Below the pieces are notes generated by a model. That model did not search any database, was not told where the DNA came from, and was given only the letters and a program-made list of their open reading frames with translations. From an uncultured Christensenella sp. (lineage in GTDB: Bacteria; Bacillota; Clostridia; Christensenellales; Pumilibacteraceae): 64,000 nucleotides of DNA. Positions within the stretch are counted from its first letter, which is position 1, and every line of letters starts with the position of its first letter. Positions 18,684-28,387 of the stretch are shown piece after piece. The stretch covers positions 1 through 64,000 of the forward strand of contig CAJTLV010000001.1 of NCBI GenBank assembly GCA_910577435.1, in the 5' to 3' direction. The translations under genes were made by a program, and so were the position numbers.

Positions 18684-19053
18684 TGTATGGCAGATGATAG
18701 GAACTTACGCGATAGTTTTTGCGGTGGGCGGTGCGTTGTGCGCTATTGCCGAGCTATTGATAGTAAGAACGAAACTCACGCCAGCTCGGATTTTGGTTAT
18801 ATTCCTTATAGCGGGCATCGTGCTGGAAGGCGTGGGCGTGTACGACGCAATATTCAAGGTTTGTCAGGCGGGAATAAGCGTTCCTATAATAGGGTTCGGC
18901 GCATCGCTCGCTAAAGGTTCCATTCAAGCGGCGCGTACCGTAGGATTCTTGGGCGCGTTCTCCGGCGGACTTGTGCGCACGGCATACGGCGTCGGCGCCG
19001 CAATTGTAATGAGCTACCTTGTAACATTGGTTTTCAGTCCCAAAGTAAAGTAA
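18676..19053 (+). CDS. spoVAE: Stage V sporulation protein AE
   Basis: A 125-residue protein with about four membrane helices, homologous in pattern to SpoVAC (GVGVYDAIFKVCQAGISVPIIGFGASLAKG, shown here only as the family's GVGVYD and GFGASLAKG motifs). Part of the SpoVA channel for dipicolinic acid. It begins inside spoVAD (eight-base overlap) and is the last spoVA gene; yunB follows within about 45 bases, in the same direction. Confidence 0.92.
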   Translation: MGNVWQMIGTYAIVFAVGGALCAIAELLIVRTKLTPARILVIFLIAGIVLEGVGVYDAIFKVCQAGISVPIIGFGASLAKGSIQAARTVGFLGAFSGGLVRTAYGVGAAIVMSYLVTLVFSPKVK

Positions 19054-19098
19054 AAATTACAGTATCAAAATCGGTTGTACCCGCATATATATTGTCGT

Positions 19099-19776
19099 AT
19101 GAAGCGCGGGTGCAGGGTAGTAAAGCGTAAGCACGGCGTAAGAAACAAACTAATCGTCGTGCTCGTTTTTTTTATCGCTATCGTAGTAGCGGTTGCCGTT
19201 TTCATTTCCGAAAACGTCAACCCGATGATAATAACTATATCCAACGAAAAGATTCGCGCGCTGACTAACGACGCGGTAAGTCGAGCCGTCCTCGACATAA
19301 TGTCCAAGTACAACACAACGGAATATCTGACGGTAGTTCGCGATGACGAGAAAAATATTAAAAGCGTGGAAATAGATTCGGAAGCGGTCAGCGCGCTGGC
19401 GCAAGAAATAACGATAGATGCGCAGAAAAAAATCAACGACGTTGGACAGGACGGCATAAAGATTCCCATAGGTTCGTTGAGCGGCGTTACGCTGTTTACA
19501 GGCTTGGGACCCGACATTAATATAAAAATATATCTGGTCGGTTCTACACAAACGAAAATAACTTCCGTGTTCACAGATTCCGGAATAAACCAGACTGTCC
19601 ATAGACTGTATCTGGATATAGGCGGTTCGGTTGCCGTAGCGGTGCCTGGATTGCCGTCGACGATCGATACAAACACTCAAGTTCTTATGGGTGAGATGAT
19701 AATAATAGGCGATGTTCCGCCCACTTATCTCAATGCGGTGAACATAGGCGATATGCTCGATCTTGTCGTAGACTGA
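19099..19776 (+). CDS. yunB: Sporulation protein YunB
   Basis: YunB family, a mother-cell sporulation protein in Bacillus of unclear molecular function. After a basic N-terminus there is one membrane helix (LIVVLVFFIAIVVAVAVFI), then an extracytoplasmic domain with NPMIITISNEKIRALTNDAV and GDVPPTYL-type motifs. I prefer ATG 19099 (225 residues); a TTG at 19075 would add eight residues, and neither has a clear ribosome binding site. Following spoVAE suggests cotranscription or its own late promoter, which I could not identify with confidence. Confidence 0.85.
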   Translation: MKRGCRVVKRKHGVRNKLIVVLVFFIAIVVAVAVFISENVNPMIITISNEKIRALTNDAVSRAVLDIMSKYNTTEYLTVVRDDEKNIKSVEIDSEAVSALAQEITIDAQKKINDVGQDGIKIPIGSLSGVTLFTGLGPDINIKIYLVGSTQTKITSVFTDSGINQTVHRLYLDIGGSVAVAVPGLPSTIDTNTQVLMGEMIIIGDVPPTYLNAVNIGDMLDLVVD

Positions 19777-19818
19777 ATATGCTTTATGAAAATACGGTTT
19801 TAATGTTGCGAAAAACGA

Positions 19819-19847
19819 TTGCAAAATCGTTTCGTTTGTGGTAAAAT
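19819..19847 (+). promoter_or_regulatory. Sigma-A promoter of the pheST T-box leader
   Basis: TTGCAA (19819-19824), 17-base spacer, TAAAAT (19842-19847). Predicted start near 19854, just before the T-box leader. Confidence 0.75.
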
Positions 19848-19853
19848 CTAAAT

Positions 19854-20068
19854 ACAAAATAATGATGCGATAGAGTGCGGCACAAGAAAAGCGCAAAGAC
19901 AGAGAGTCGTTCAAGGATGAGAGACGGCGCGCGCAAACGATATTCACCGCACGAGCACCGTCGCCGAAGTCATCAAGCGACGGCGTATGCCGCGTAACGT
20001 GCAGGAAACGAGTCCCAATTCGGGTGGTACCGCGCAAAATCTGCGCCCCGATGCTACGGGGCTTTTTT
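19854..20068 (+). promoter_or_regulatory. T-box riboswitch, phenylalanine-specific
   Basis: The diagnostic T-box GGGTGGTACCGCG is at 20022-20034. It is followed by a terminator stem GCCCCG (20045-20050) and CGGGGC (20057-20062) with six Ts. Upstream, the stem I region contains TTC at 19943-19945 in a position suitable for the specifier codon, followed by A, which matches tRNA-Phe and the downstream genes. Uncharged tRNA-Phe pairing at the specifier and at the T-box would favour the antiterminator and switch pheST on. Confidence 0.93.
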
Positions 20069-20085
20069 ATTTTAACGGAGGACGT

Positions 20086-21102
20086 ATGGAAAACCTGAAA
20101 GAAATCCAAGCAACGGCAGCGGACAAGCTAATAGCGGTTGATTCCGAGATTAAGCTAGCCGAATTCAAAGCGTTTGTCTTCGGTAAGTCGGGACTTGTCA
20201 CAGAACTTATGAAAACGCTTAAATCTTTGCCGAACGATCAAAAACCGCAGGCGGGTAAGGAGATCAACGATCTTCGCGTTGCTATATCGACTATGATCGA
20301 AAACAAGGAAAAAGAACTGCACCGTATGGCGATAGACCGTGCCATCAACGAAGAGGGCATCGATCTTTCAATCGATAAGCCTTTGCACAGGATAGGTTCT
20401 CTGCATCCGCTAAACCGCATTCGCGACAAACTTGTTAATTACTTTGTAGGCAACGGATATATCGTTTACGACAGTCCGGAGATAGAGAGTGATTATTACA
20501 ATTTTCAGGCGCTCAACATTCCGCCGGATCATCCCGCACGCGATATGCAGGATACTTTCTTCATTGAAGACGGTATATTACTGCGCTCTCAGACTTCGAG
20601 CGGTCAGATACGGCATATGGAACACCACAAACCGCCGCTTAAAATGATATGTCCGGGCAGAGTTTACCGTTCGGATGACGATTCGACGCATTCACCTGTA
20701 TTTCATCAGCTGGAAGGACTTGTCATTGATAAGAACGTCACGCTTTGCGATCTCAAAGGTACGCTCGAAGGTTTTGCGAAGTTTATTTTCGGCGACCAAA
20801 CAACCATACGTTTTCGTCCGAGTTATTTTCCGTTTACCGAGCCGAGTGTCGAAGTCGACGTTTCGTGTTTTAACTGTCACGGCAGAGGTTGTCGTGTTTG
20901 TAAAAATACAGGCTGGATAGAAATACTCGGTGCGGGAATGGTCAATAGGAAAGTGCTTGAAAACTGTAATATCGATCCGGACGAGTATCACGGTTTCGCG
21001 TTCGGTATGGGGCTTGACCGTATAACGATGATACTACACGCAATCAACGACATAAAACTGTTGTGGGAAAACGACGTGCGTTTTCTTCATATGTTCGACT
21101 GA
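20086..21102 (+). CDS. pheS: Phenylalanyl-tRNA synthetase alpha subunit
   Basis: Class II aminoacyl-tRNA synthetase catalytic subunit; forms an alpha2-beta2 enzyme with PheT. N-terminal coiled coil (about 1-85), then the catalytic core with motif 2 RVYRSDDDSTHSPVFHQLEG, FRPSYFPFTEPS, and motif 3 GFAFGMGLDRI. Start chosen at ATG 20086, eight bases after GGAGG; an in-frame codon at 19987 lies inside the T-box. 338 residues, normal. Two CxxC-like pairs (CFNCHGRGCRVC) are the usual insert in this family. Confidence 0.97.
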   Translation: MENLKEIQATAADKLIAVDSEIKLAEFKAFVFGKSGLVTELMKTLKSLPNDQKPQAGKEINDLRVAISTMIENKEKELHRMAIDRAINEEGIDLSIDKPLHRIGSLHPLNRIRDKLVNYFVGNGYIVYDSPEIESDYYNFQALNIPPDHPARDMQDTFFIEDGILLRSQTSSGQIRHMEHHKPPLKMICPGRVYRSDDDSTHSPVFHQLEGLVIDKNVTLCDLKGTLEGFAKFIFGDQTTIRFRPSYFPFTEPSVEVDVSCFNCHGRGCRVCKNTGWIEILGAGMVNRKVLENCNIDPDEYHGFAFGMGLDRITMILHAINDIKLLWENDVRFLHMFD

Positions 21103-21120
21103 GCAAGGGGAGGATCGGTT

Positions 21121-23490
21121 ATGAAATTACCTTTAAGCTGGCTAAGCGATTTTGTAGATATAGGCGACATTACGCCGAACGAGCTTGCCGATAAACTTTT
21201 GTCCATCGGGTTCGAGGTGGAAGAGATCATCACCCCGCGCGAGGATATTAAAGGCGTAGTGGTCGGACACGTGGATAGCATTGTTCGTCACGAAAATTCG
21301 GACAAGTTATGGATTTGTTCTATCGATATAGGCAGTGAGACCGTTCAGATCGTGACGGGCGCACAGAACGTTAAGCAAGGCGATTATGTTCCGGTAGCGA
21401 CCGTCGGTGCGGAGTTGCCCGGCGGAATGAAACTCGTTGCGGCAAAGTTGCGCGGCGTGGACAGCTTCGGTATGCTGTGTTCCGGTAGCGAACTTTGCGT
21501 TGACGATGACGTTATAGACGGAGCGAGCGTGGACGGCATACTGATTCTGCCCGATGACAGCAAAGTCGGCGAGAACATTATGCATACGCTCGGCATAGAC
21601 GACACCGTTTTGGACGTGTCGATAACGGCAAATCGTCCGGACTGTCAAGCTATTGCCAATCTCGCACGTGAAATTTCCATACTTTTGGATAAGCCGTTCA
21701 AGATGCCCAAGCTTACTTATAAGCAATCGGTTAGCGGTGAAATACCGTCGGTCGTTATCACAAATAAGGATTTGTGCAGTTATTATATAGGCAGAGTAAT
21801 CCACGACGTAAAAATCGATAAATCCCCTAAATGGATGCGGGACAGACTGCGCTTGTGCGGTATTCGCCCGATTAACAATCTGGTCGATATAACAAATTAC
21901 GTGCTTTTGGAAATAGGTCAACCTCTGCACGCTTTCGACAGAAAATTCATAGACGGCGGAATAATCGTGCGCAAGGGCAAACCTGACGAAAAGTTAACCG
22001 CTCTCGACGGAAACGAATATTCGGTAGACGACGTGCTCGTGATCGCAGACAATGTCAAGCCGCTCGCCATCGCGGGAATTATGGGCGGCGAGTATACGGG
22101 AATTTTCTCGGATACTCGTGAAGTTTTTTTGGAAGCGGCGCGTTTCGAGCGTAGCAATGTCAGGCGCACGTCACGCAAAATCGGATTGCGTTCCGACTCC
22201 TCTTCGCGATACGAGAAAGGCGTCGATTGGAAGTCTGTGGAAATCGGTTCTGCCCGCGCACTCGCTTTAATCGACGAACTTAAATGCGGAAAAATAGACT
22301 GCGCAGTTACATCCGACGGCACGCAGATGCCGGAAGAAAAGATCATTCGCACCACCAAAGAAGAGATATGCTCGCTTCTCGGTATCGATATCGATAAGAA
22401 AATTATTGTCTCTATATTGAAAAAACAAGGCATACGCGTCAAATGCGAAGGTAAAACGTTGGTATGCACAATACCGCTTGTTCGTGAAGATATAGAAAGT
22501 TATGCCGACCTTGCCGAAGACGTTATGCGTTTTTACGGTTACGACAATATCGTATCTACACATTCCGAAAGCACTACTCAGACATTCGGCGGACTCGGCA
22601 TCTACGACAAAAACGTATCCGAACTCAAACTCGCGTTGCGCGCGTTCGGTTGCGACGAGATTTTGAACTATACGTTCATTTCGCCTGACGAAAAGTTTAA
22701 ACTGTTATATCCGCCGGACGATCGTGTATGCGGCGAAATAACCATTAAAAATCCGCTCGGTAAAGAACTGTCTGTAATGCGCACGCAAACCGTGTCCGCA
22801 ATGCTGTCGTCGATAGCGGGAAATTGCGCGCGAAAGAACAACGTTATGCGCTTTTTCGAGATCGGTAAGGTGTTTATCGCCGATAAACTTCCGCTTACGA
22901 CGCTCCCTGACGAGCGTGACGTCGTAAGCATAGGAATTTGCAACGACGGCGACTTTTACACCGTCAAAGCGATTGTAGACAGTATAGTGCGTATGTTCGG
23001 TCAACCCGAATACACAGTATCGAGTGCGCCGTTTTTGCATCCCAAGCAATCTCTTCGTGTCGAGGCGCACGGCATAAGCGGCGACTTCGGCAAACTGCAC
23101 CCGTTGGTGTGCGAGAATTACGAGTTACCGAAAAACGTATTCGTTGCGCAAATAGACTTTACCGATGCGCTGAACGATCTGCCGCGCATACCGCAATTCA
23201 CGGCGATTTCAAAACTGCAACCGGTCGATCGCGATCTTGCACTCATTGTGGCAAAAGATGTTGCGGTCGGTAAACTTCTCGGCGACGTCAAAAATTCCAG
23301 CGGATATATAACCGACGTAAAACTTTTCGATATTTACGAGGGCGAGCAAATTCCAGCAGGATATAAAAACATCGCGTTTTCGGTTCGTTTTCAGCCTGCT
23401 GAACGCACATTTTCGGATAACGAAATCAAATCTCTCGTCGATGACATTTTGCGCTTGACATCAGAAAAATACGGAGCGACGCTCAGATAA
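21121..23490 (+). CDS. pheT: Phenylalanyl-tRNA synthetase beta subunit
   Basis: Structural, editing and tRNA-binding subunit of PheRS. The 789 residues show the N-terminal tRNA-binding EMAP-like domain (about 40-150, including VTGAQNVKQGDYVPVA), the B3/B4 editing domain (about 210-370), B5, the catalytic-like core, and the C-terminal anticodon-binding FDX-ACB domain (RDLALIVAKDVAVG, then FDIYEGEQIPAGYK). GGGGAGG precedes the ATG, 18 bases after pheS. Its TAA shares one base with the ATG of the U32 gene. Confidence 0.97.
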   Translation: MKLPLSWLSDFVDIGDITPNELADKLLSIGFEVEEIITPREDIKGVVVGHVDSIVRHENSDKLWICSIDIGSETVQIVTGAQNVKQGDYVPVATVGAELPGGMKLVAAKLRGVDSFGMLCSGSELCVDDDVIDGASVDGILILPDDSKVGENIMHTLGIDDTVLDVSITANRPDCQAIANLAREISILLDKPFKMPKLTYKQSVSGEIPSVVITNKDLCSYYIGRVIHDVKIDKSPKWMRDRLRLCGIRPINNLVDITNYVLLEIGQPLHAFDRKFIDGGIIVRKGKPDEKLTALDGNEYSVDDVLVIADNVKPLAIAGIMGGEYTGIFSDTREVFLEAARFERSNVRRTSRKIGLRSDSSSRYEKGVDWKSVEIGSARALALIDELKCGKIDCAVTSDGTQMPEEKIIRTTKEEICSLLGIDIDKKIIVSILKKQGIRVKCEGKTLVCTIPLVREDIESYADLAEDVMRFYGYDNIVSTHSESTTQTFGGLGIYDKNVSELKLALRAFGCDEILNYTFISPDEKFKLLYPPDDRVCGEITIKNPLGKELSVMRTQTVSAMLSSIAGNCARKNNVMRFFEIGKVFIADKLPLTTLPDERDVVSIGICNDGDFYTVKAIVDSIVRMFGQPEYTVSSAPFLHPKQSLRVEAHGISGDFGKLHPLVCENYELPKNVFVAQIDFTDALNDLPRIPQFTAISKLQPVDRDLALIVAKDVAVGKLLGDVKNSSGYITDVKLFDIYEGEQIPAGYKNIAFSVRFQPAERTFSDNEIKSLVDDILRLTSEKYGATLR

Positions 23491-25592
23491 TGCAACTCGT
23501 AGCGCCGGCAGGTTCTTTTTCGGCTTTGCGCGCCGCAGTAAACAGCGGCGCAGACGCGGTGTATCTCGGTATGCCTCAGTTCGGCGCGCGTGCAAAAGCG
23601 GAAAACTTCGATGCCGAAACGTTAAAGAGCGCAATAGATTTCGCACATCTATTCGGTACTAAGGTGTTCGTGACATTGAACACTCTGATAAAAGACAGTG
23701 AATTAAGTCGCGCGCTCGATCTGGCGCACATTGCCTGTGAGAGCGGTGCCGATGCCGCTATTGTGCAAGATTTAAGGTTTATCAAGCTGTTAAAGCGCGA
23801 GTTGCCGAATTTTGTTTTGCATGCAAGTACGCAGATGGGCATTCATAATAAGTATGGGGCGCAGGCTGTACTCGATCTCGGAATTTCCCGCGCGGTTCTT
23901 TCGCGCGAAACATTACCCGATGATATTCCGAAAATCAAGTCAACCGGCATAGATATAGAATTTTTTGTACAGGGTGCGCTATGCGTATGTTTTTCCGGCA
24001 ATTGTTATTTTTCGTCGCTCGCATCGTCATACAGCGGCAATCGCGGAAAATGTATGCAACTCTGCAGAAAACCGTTCTTTTTCGGCGGCGAAAAGGGTTA
24101 CTTCCTTTCGGCTAAAGATTTGTTTCTCTATGACAAATTGAGACTGCTCGAATCACTCGGCGTAGACGCGATAAAGATAGAGGGACGTATGCGCTCCGAC
24201 GAATACGTTTCGCAGGCTGTACGCACTTATAAATCGCACATATCTTCAGATAAAGCTCGCGAAGCCCTTAAAGCGGTCTTTAATCGAGGCAATTACTGTT
24301 CGGCGTACTTGGACGGAGATGCGCCGTTTCGTGCCGTATATTCCAAATCTCAGGCTAATATCGGCAGATTGATAGGCAAGATCGACGGCGTGAAGAAAAA
24401 AAATATAAAAGTTAGCGGATTTTCGCCTGACAGCGGTGACGGCTTTAAGATAACGCGCAACGGTTGCGAGATCGGCGGCGCCGCAGTGATCAACGGTGAG
24501 ATAATCGCGGATTGCGATTGCAAAACAGGTGACGAGCTTAACCGTACGTTCGACGGAAAACTTTCACGCGAGCTTTCCGAAATCAAGCGTAAGATCGATA
24601 TTTCCGTCGATGTGCGATTATCCAAATGCGATATCCCGCGCGTCGTTGTTTCGGACGGCAAAGCGAATTACACTGTTTTCGGCGAAGGCATTCCTCAAGC
24701 GGCGCTCAAACGGGAGATAAATGCCGACGACGTAACGCGCGCTTTTGAAAAAGTAGGTGAAACGCCGTTTCGCGCTACGGTGAGTGCAAAAGTCGACGAA
24801 GGACTGTTTTTGCCTGTTTCGTCTTTGAACGAGCTTCGTCGCAAGGCGTATGACGCGGCGATACGGGGAAGATTGGACGGTTATGAAATAAGCAAAAGCA
24901 CAACGGCATATCGAGGCATTGAATATAAAGAGTTTTTAGGACGCGGCATTATTCTAATGGTTGACGGCTTTGACGTTTTGGATGACGAGATACTGTCCTC
25001 GATAGATTACGTGGCGATAAATCCGCGCGATTACGGAAAAATAGAAGTGCGTAAAATAAACAAACCCGTTCTTCTCAATATGCCTGTAACAATGCGCGGA
25101 AATGACGAAAATATACTGCGCCGCGCAGTGGATTTGCCTATATTCGACGGTATAATATCCAATAATCTATATACGCTAAAACTTACCGATAAGCCGATTC
25201 TGTTAGGTACGGGGCATAATATAATAGGTAAATGCGATCTTACGCACATCGGCTCATTCGAATCGGACGCCGAATCGAACAGTTGGACTTACGTATACGG
25301 ATACGCGCCGATTATGACGCTCTGTCATTGTCCGTACGGCAAATGTGTCGATTGTAACGGGGACGACGTGTTGACCGACGAGAGCGGCAGAAAATTCGCT
25401 ATGCGAAAGTACACTCTTGCGCACTGTTATTGGCAGTTGCTTAATTGCGTGCCGCACAATCTCGTATCTTCGGTGCGCGACAGGAAATTCTACGACTGCA
25501 CAGGACACGACAAAAAAGCAATAAAACGCGTGCTTGCCGGCGATTTGGGTAGTGCGTATACGCGCGGAAACACTAATAAAGGTCTCAAATAA
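23490..25592 (+). CDS. U32 peptidase-family protein with DUF3656 (RNA hydroxylase-like)
   Basis: The U32 signature around EFFVQGALCVCFSGNC (157-172) is present, with C165, C172, C188 and C192 as candidate iron-sulfur ligands. A DUF3656-type region occupies the middle. Characterised relatives (RlhA, TrhP) hydroxylate 23S rRNA or tRNA wobble uridine rather than cleave protein, so an RNA-hydroxylation role is more likely than peptidase activity; this is inference. 700 residues, close to RlhA length. It is coupled to pheT by a TAATG overlap and to mutS2 by another. Confidence 0.85.
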   Translation: MQLVAPAGSFSALRAAVNSGADAVYLGMPQFGARAKAENFDAETLKSAIDFAHLFGTKVFVTLNTLIKDSELSRALDLAHIACESGADAAIVQDLRFIKLLKRELPNFVLHASTQMGIHNKYGAQAVLDLGISRAVLSRETLPDDIPKIKSTGIDIEFFVQGALCVCFSGNCYFSSLASSYSGNRGKCMQLCRKPFFFGGEKGYFLSAKDLFLYDKLRLLESLGVDAIKIEGRMRSDEYVSQAVRTYKSHISSDKAREALKAVFNRGNYCSAYLDGDAPFRAVYSKSQANIGRLIGKIDGVKKKNIKVSGFSPDSGDGFKITRNGCEIGGAAVINGEIIADCDCKTGDELNRTFDGKLSRELSEIKRKIDISVDVRLSKCDIPRVVVSDGKANYTVFGEGIPQAALKREINADDVTRAFEKVGETPFRATVSAKVDEGLFLPVSSLNELRRKAYDAAIRGRLDGYEISKSTTAYRGIEYKEFLGRGIILMVDGFDVLDDEILSSIDYVAINPRDYGKIEVRKINKPVLLNMPVTMRGNDENILRRAVDLPIFDGIISNNLYTLKLTDKPILLGTGHNIIGKCDLTHIGSFESDAESNSWTYVYGYAPIMTLCHCPYGKCVDCNGDDVLTDESGRKFAMRKYTLAHCYWQLLNCVPHNLVSSVRDRKFYDCTGHDKKAIKRVLAGDLGSAYTRGNTNKGLK

Positions 25593-27907
25593 TGAATACT
25601 TTATATGCAAACTTGGAATTCGACGTGATATGCGACAATGTCGCAGAATGCGCCTCCGCTCAACCAGTGATCGATGAGTTATTGCGCACCGAGCCTGTGA
25701 CGCACGTGTCAGACGCAGAAAAACTTTTACGGCAAACAGGCGACGCATTGTATATTTTGGCGTCGCGTCATCCGAATCTTACATTCGACGATATTGTTCC
25801 GCTCATAAACAAAGCGCGCGTCGGCGCTATTTTACAGCCGTTTGAGTTGTTGAAGATAAAATCCAATATATGCGCGTTGCGCTCGCTCAAATCCTGTGTG
25901 GAAAATTCCGACGGTTGCGATTCGCTTAAAGATATAACTGCGTGGGTGCGTGCGTGCGACGATGTGGAACAGGATATATCGAATGCCGTAGAGAACGAAA
26001 CCGATCTGAAAGACAGTGCAAGCGAAAAATTGCAGTCGCTTCGACGCTCCATTTCGCGTGCAAGCGCCAAGCTGAAAGAGCGCTTGGACGGTTACACCAA
26101 AAAAGGCGAGCTTGCCAAATATTTGCGCGACAATATAGTTACGATACGCGACGGACGGTTCGTGGTGCCGGTAAAGTCGGAATGCAGATCGGACGTTAAA
26201 GGCTTGGTTCATGACGTATCGTCAACGGGCGTGACCGTGTTCATCGAGCCGTTCGCGATTGTAGAAGCAAATAACGAGCTGAAAACCTTGCGTACCGAAG
26301 AACAAATCGAGATCGAGCGGATACTTACGGCACTTGGGCAAAGGGTTGTCGAAAATGCGACGGAATTATCCGAAGGTCAGCGAGTACTTACTGAGTGCGG
26401 AGTAATATTTGCAAAAGCCGAGTATGCCAAAAAGACGGATGCATACCGTCCTAAGTTGAACGATTGCGGATTTATCGATTTGACTGGGGCGAGGCATCCG
26501 CTTATCGATCGCAGTTCCGTAGTGCCTGTGGATATTAAACTCGACAGACGGATTTTATTGATTTCAGGTCCGAATACAGGCGGGAAAACGGTTGTGTTAA
26601 AGACTGTCGGGCTGTTTGCGCTGATGTCCGCAAGCGGTATGTTTTTGCCGACGACGGAAGGGTGCGAAATGTGTATTTTCGATAATATATATTGTGATAT
26701 AGGTGATTCTCAGAGTATATCGCAGTCACTCAGTACATTCTCCGCACATATCAAAAACATCGCGGCTATCACATCGGCATTAGACAAAGGCTCGCTCGTT
26801 CTTCTTGACGAGGTCGGCGACGGTACGGATCCGGACGAGGGTGCGGCGCTCGCAGTCGCAATCATTAAAAAGATATTGCGAAGCGGTGCGACGGCAGTCG
26901 TAACTACGCATTTCAATGCGGTTAAAGAGTTCGCTCTCGGCAGAGACGGGATATCGAATGCCTGTATGCAGTTCGACCACGATAACTTCAAACCTACTTA
27001 CAAACTTCTCGGCGGAGTATCGGGGTCTAGTTATGCTCTCGAAATCGCAGAGAAGCTCGGTCTTGGTGGCGATATAATAAAGGATGCTCGGTCGGAATTG
27101 AGTTATGAAAAAACGGCGTTTGACAATGTTATGCGCGAAACCGAGAAGTTGAGAAACGAGGTATTACGAGATAAATATGAAACCGAAAGGTTGCGGATCG
27201 CCGCCGAAAACGATGCTAAATCCGCTCATAAGTTAAAAGACGAATATGCGGAAAAACTCGAAAAATTGAATGCCGAATCTCGTGCGATAATACGCCGTCG
27301 TGCCGATGAGTATACGGAACGTGCCGAAGAATTGATTGAAGAGCTTAAAATACAGTTAAAAGAAGCAGACGAGGCGGCATTATTCAACGCGCGAAAGACC
27401 GCAAAGAAACTGTCGGCCAATGTTCCCGTCGACATTAAAAAGCCTGAAATTTCAAAAGCACCGGCGTCTACAGCCGAGCTTGCAAACGGTGTTGCTGTAT
27501 ATGTAAGCGGATTGGACAAAGAGGGTATTATAGTCGGGAAGCCGCGCGGGGATAGGGCTGTCGTAGCGATCGGTTCGGTAAAAACGGAACTGCCCGTGTC
27601 GTCGCTGTCGATCATTACGAACGAAAAAAAAGACGTTCGGCGTAATACGGTGCGTGAAATTACCGAGCCTGTCAATATCGAGATTATGATGCTGGGACTT
27701 ACTGTCGACGAGGCGGTCGAGCAATTGGAACGTACTCTCTGCGATATACCGTCGCACAGTACGGTTCGTATAGTTCACGGAAAAGGAACGGGTGCGTTGG
27801 GAAAAGGTATACAAAATTATCTCAAAAAACAATCCCGCGTCAAATTTTTTCGATACGGAGGTTACGGCGAAGGCGATTCGGGCGTTACAATCGTAGAAAT
27901 CAAATAA
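25592..27907 (+). CDS. mutS2: MutS2 / RqcU, Smr-domain ATPase
   Basis: DNA/ribosome-acting MutS paralogue; in Bacillus it splits collided ribosomes and has been linked to recombination control. Core and lever domains come first, then the ATPase with Walker A GPNTGGKT and Walker B LLDEVGDGTDPDEGAA, a long coiled coil (about 510-625), a KOW-like segment and a C-terminal Smr domain containing HGKGTGALGKGI. The first Smr motif, usually LDLRG, reads IMMLG here. It lacks the mismatch-recognition domain of MutS. 771 residues. Ends 12 bases from a convergent gene. Confidence 0.95.
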   Translation: MNTLYANLEFDVICDNVAECASAQPVIDELLRTEPVTHVSDAEKLLRQTGDALYILASRHPNLTFDDIVPLINKARVGAILQPFELLKIKSNICALRSLKSCVENSDGCDSLKDITAWVRACDDVEQDISNAVENETDLKDSASEKLQSLRRSISRASAKLKERLDGYTKKGELAKYLRDNIVTIRDGRFVVPVKSECRSDVKGLVHDVSSTGVTVFIEPFAIVEANNELKTLRTEEQIEIERILTALGQRVVENATELSEGQRVLTECGVIFAKAEYAKKTDAYRPKLNDCGFIDLTGARHPLIDRSSVVPVDIKLDRRILLISGPNTGGKTVVLKTVGLFALMSASGMFLPTTEGCEMCIFDNIYCDIGDSQSISQSLSTFSAHIKNIAAITSALDKGSLVLLDEVGDGTDPDEGAALAVAIIKKILRSGATAVVTTHFNAVKEFALGRDGISNACMQFDHDNFKPTYKLLGGVSGSSYALEIAEKLGLGGDIIKDARSELSYEKTAFDNVMRETEKLRNEVLRDKYETERLRIAAENDAKSAHKLKDEYAEKLEKLNAESRAIIRRRADEYTERAEELIEELKIQLKEADEAALFNARKTAKKLSANVPVDIKKPEISKAPASTAELANGVAVYVSGLDKEGIIVGKPRGDRAVVAIGSVKTELPVSSLSIITNEKKDVRRNTVREITEPVNIEIMMLGLTVDEAVEQLERTLCDIPSHSTVRIVHGKGTGALGKGIQNYLKKQSRVKFFRYGGYGEGDSGVTIVEIK

Positions 27908-27919
27908 TTGTTTCAAAGA

Positions 27920-28387
27920 TTAATAATGCGGGAGATTTTTACTCAACAGTTCCGAATAGTCGTATGCGTGTAGGTATATCTCTTCGCGGTTGATCTTTTT
28001 GCGCGACAAATCAAGTGATATTACATATATAATAAAATTCGCGGCGCGCAGTTTCAGATTGCAAACGTCGTAGTAGTCATCACCCAAAACGCTCTTTGCG
28101 TATTCCGAAAATCGTTCCGAGACAGACGAATATGCATTTTCTACCGTTACATAAAACGAACGCCTGCGTCTGTTTATACAGACAACAATCTCGTCTGCAG
28201 AGTGCGGAGTTATCGTGTCGTTGAGTACAAGATTCGCAACGACTCCGTCGCAAATCAGTTTACTGGCCACATAATGCGTACTGCGAAAATTGCGGCATAT
28301 AACGCCGTTGACCGCCGTGCGCAACATACTGTCTTTGGAAGCGTTTATTATTTTGACAATGTCTCTTTCCGGTATATCCGTCTTCAT
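27920..28387 (-). CDS. Hypothetical protein, 155 residues
   Basis: I do not recognise this family. It starts by a four-base ATGA overlap with the end of tmcAL, strongly supporting a real, cotranscribed gene. The product is soluble-looking and mixed alpha/beta, with a basic patch INRRRRSFYVTVENAY in the middle and a helix-rich C-terminus; no membrane segment or metal motif is seen. The N-terminal region (DIVKIINASKDSMLRTAVNGVICRN in part) is predicted helical. Function unknown. Confidence 0.7.
   Translation of the reverse strand: MKTDIPERDIVKIINASKDSMLRTAVNGVICRNFRSTHYVASKLICDGVVANLVLNDTITPHSADEIVVCINRRRRSFYVTVENAYSSVSERFSEYAKSVLGDDYYDVCNLKLRAANFIIYVISLDLSRKKINREEIYLHAYDYSELLSKNLPHY

Noticed and set aside
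19058..19091. Possible sigma-E promoter before yunB with CATATATA as -10
   Set aside because: The -10 matches only partly and no acceptable -35 lies at 14-15 bases, although yunB is a mother-cell gene elsewhere.
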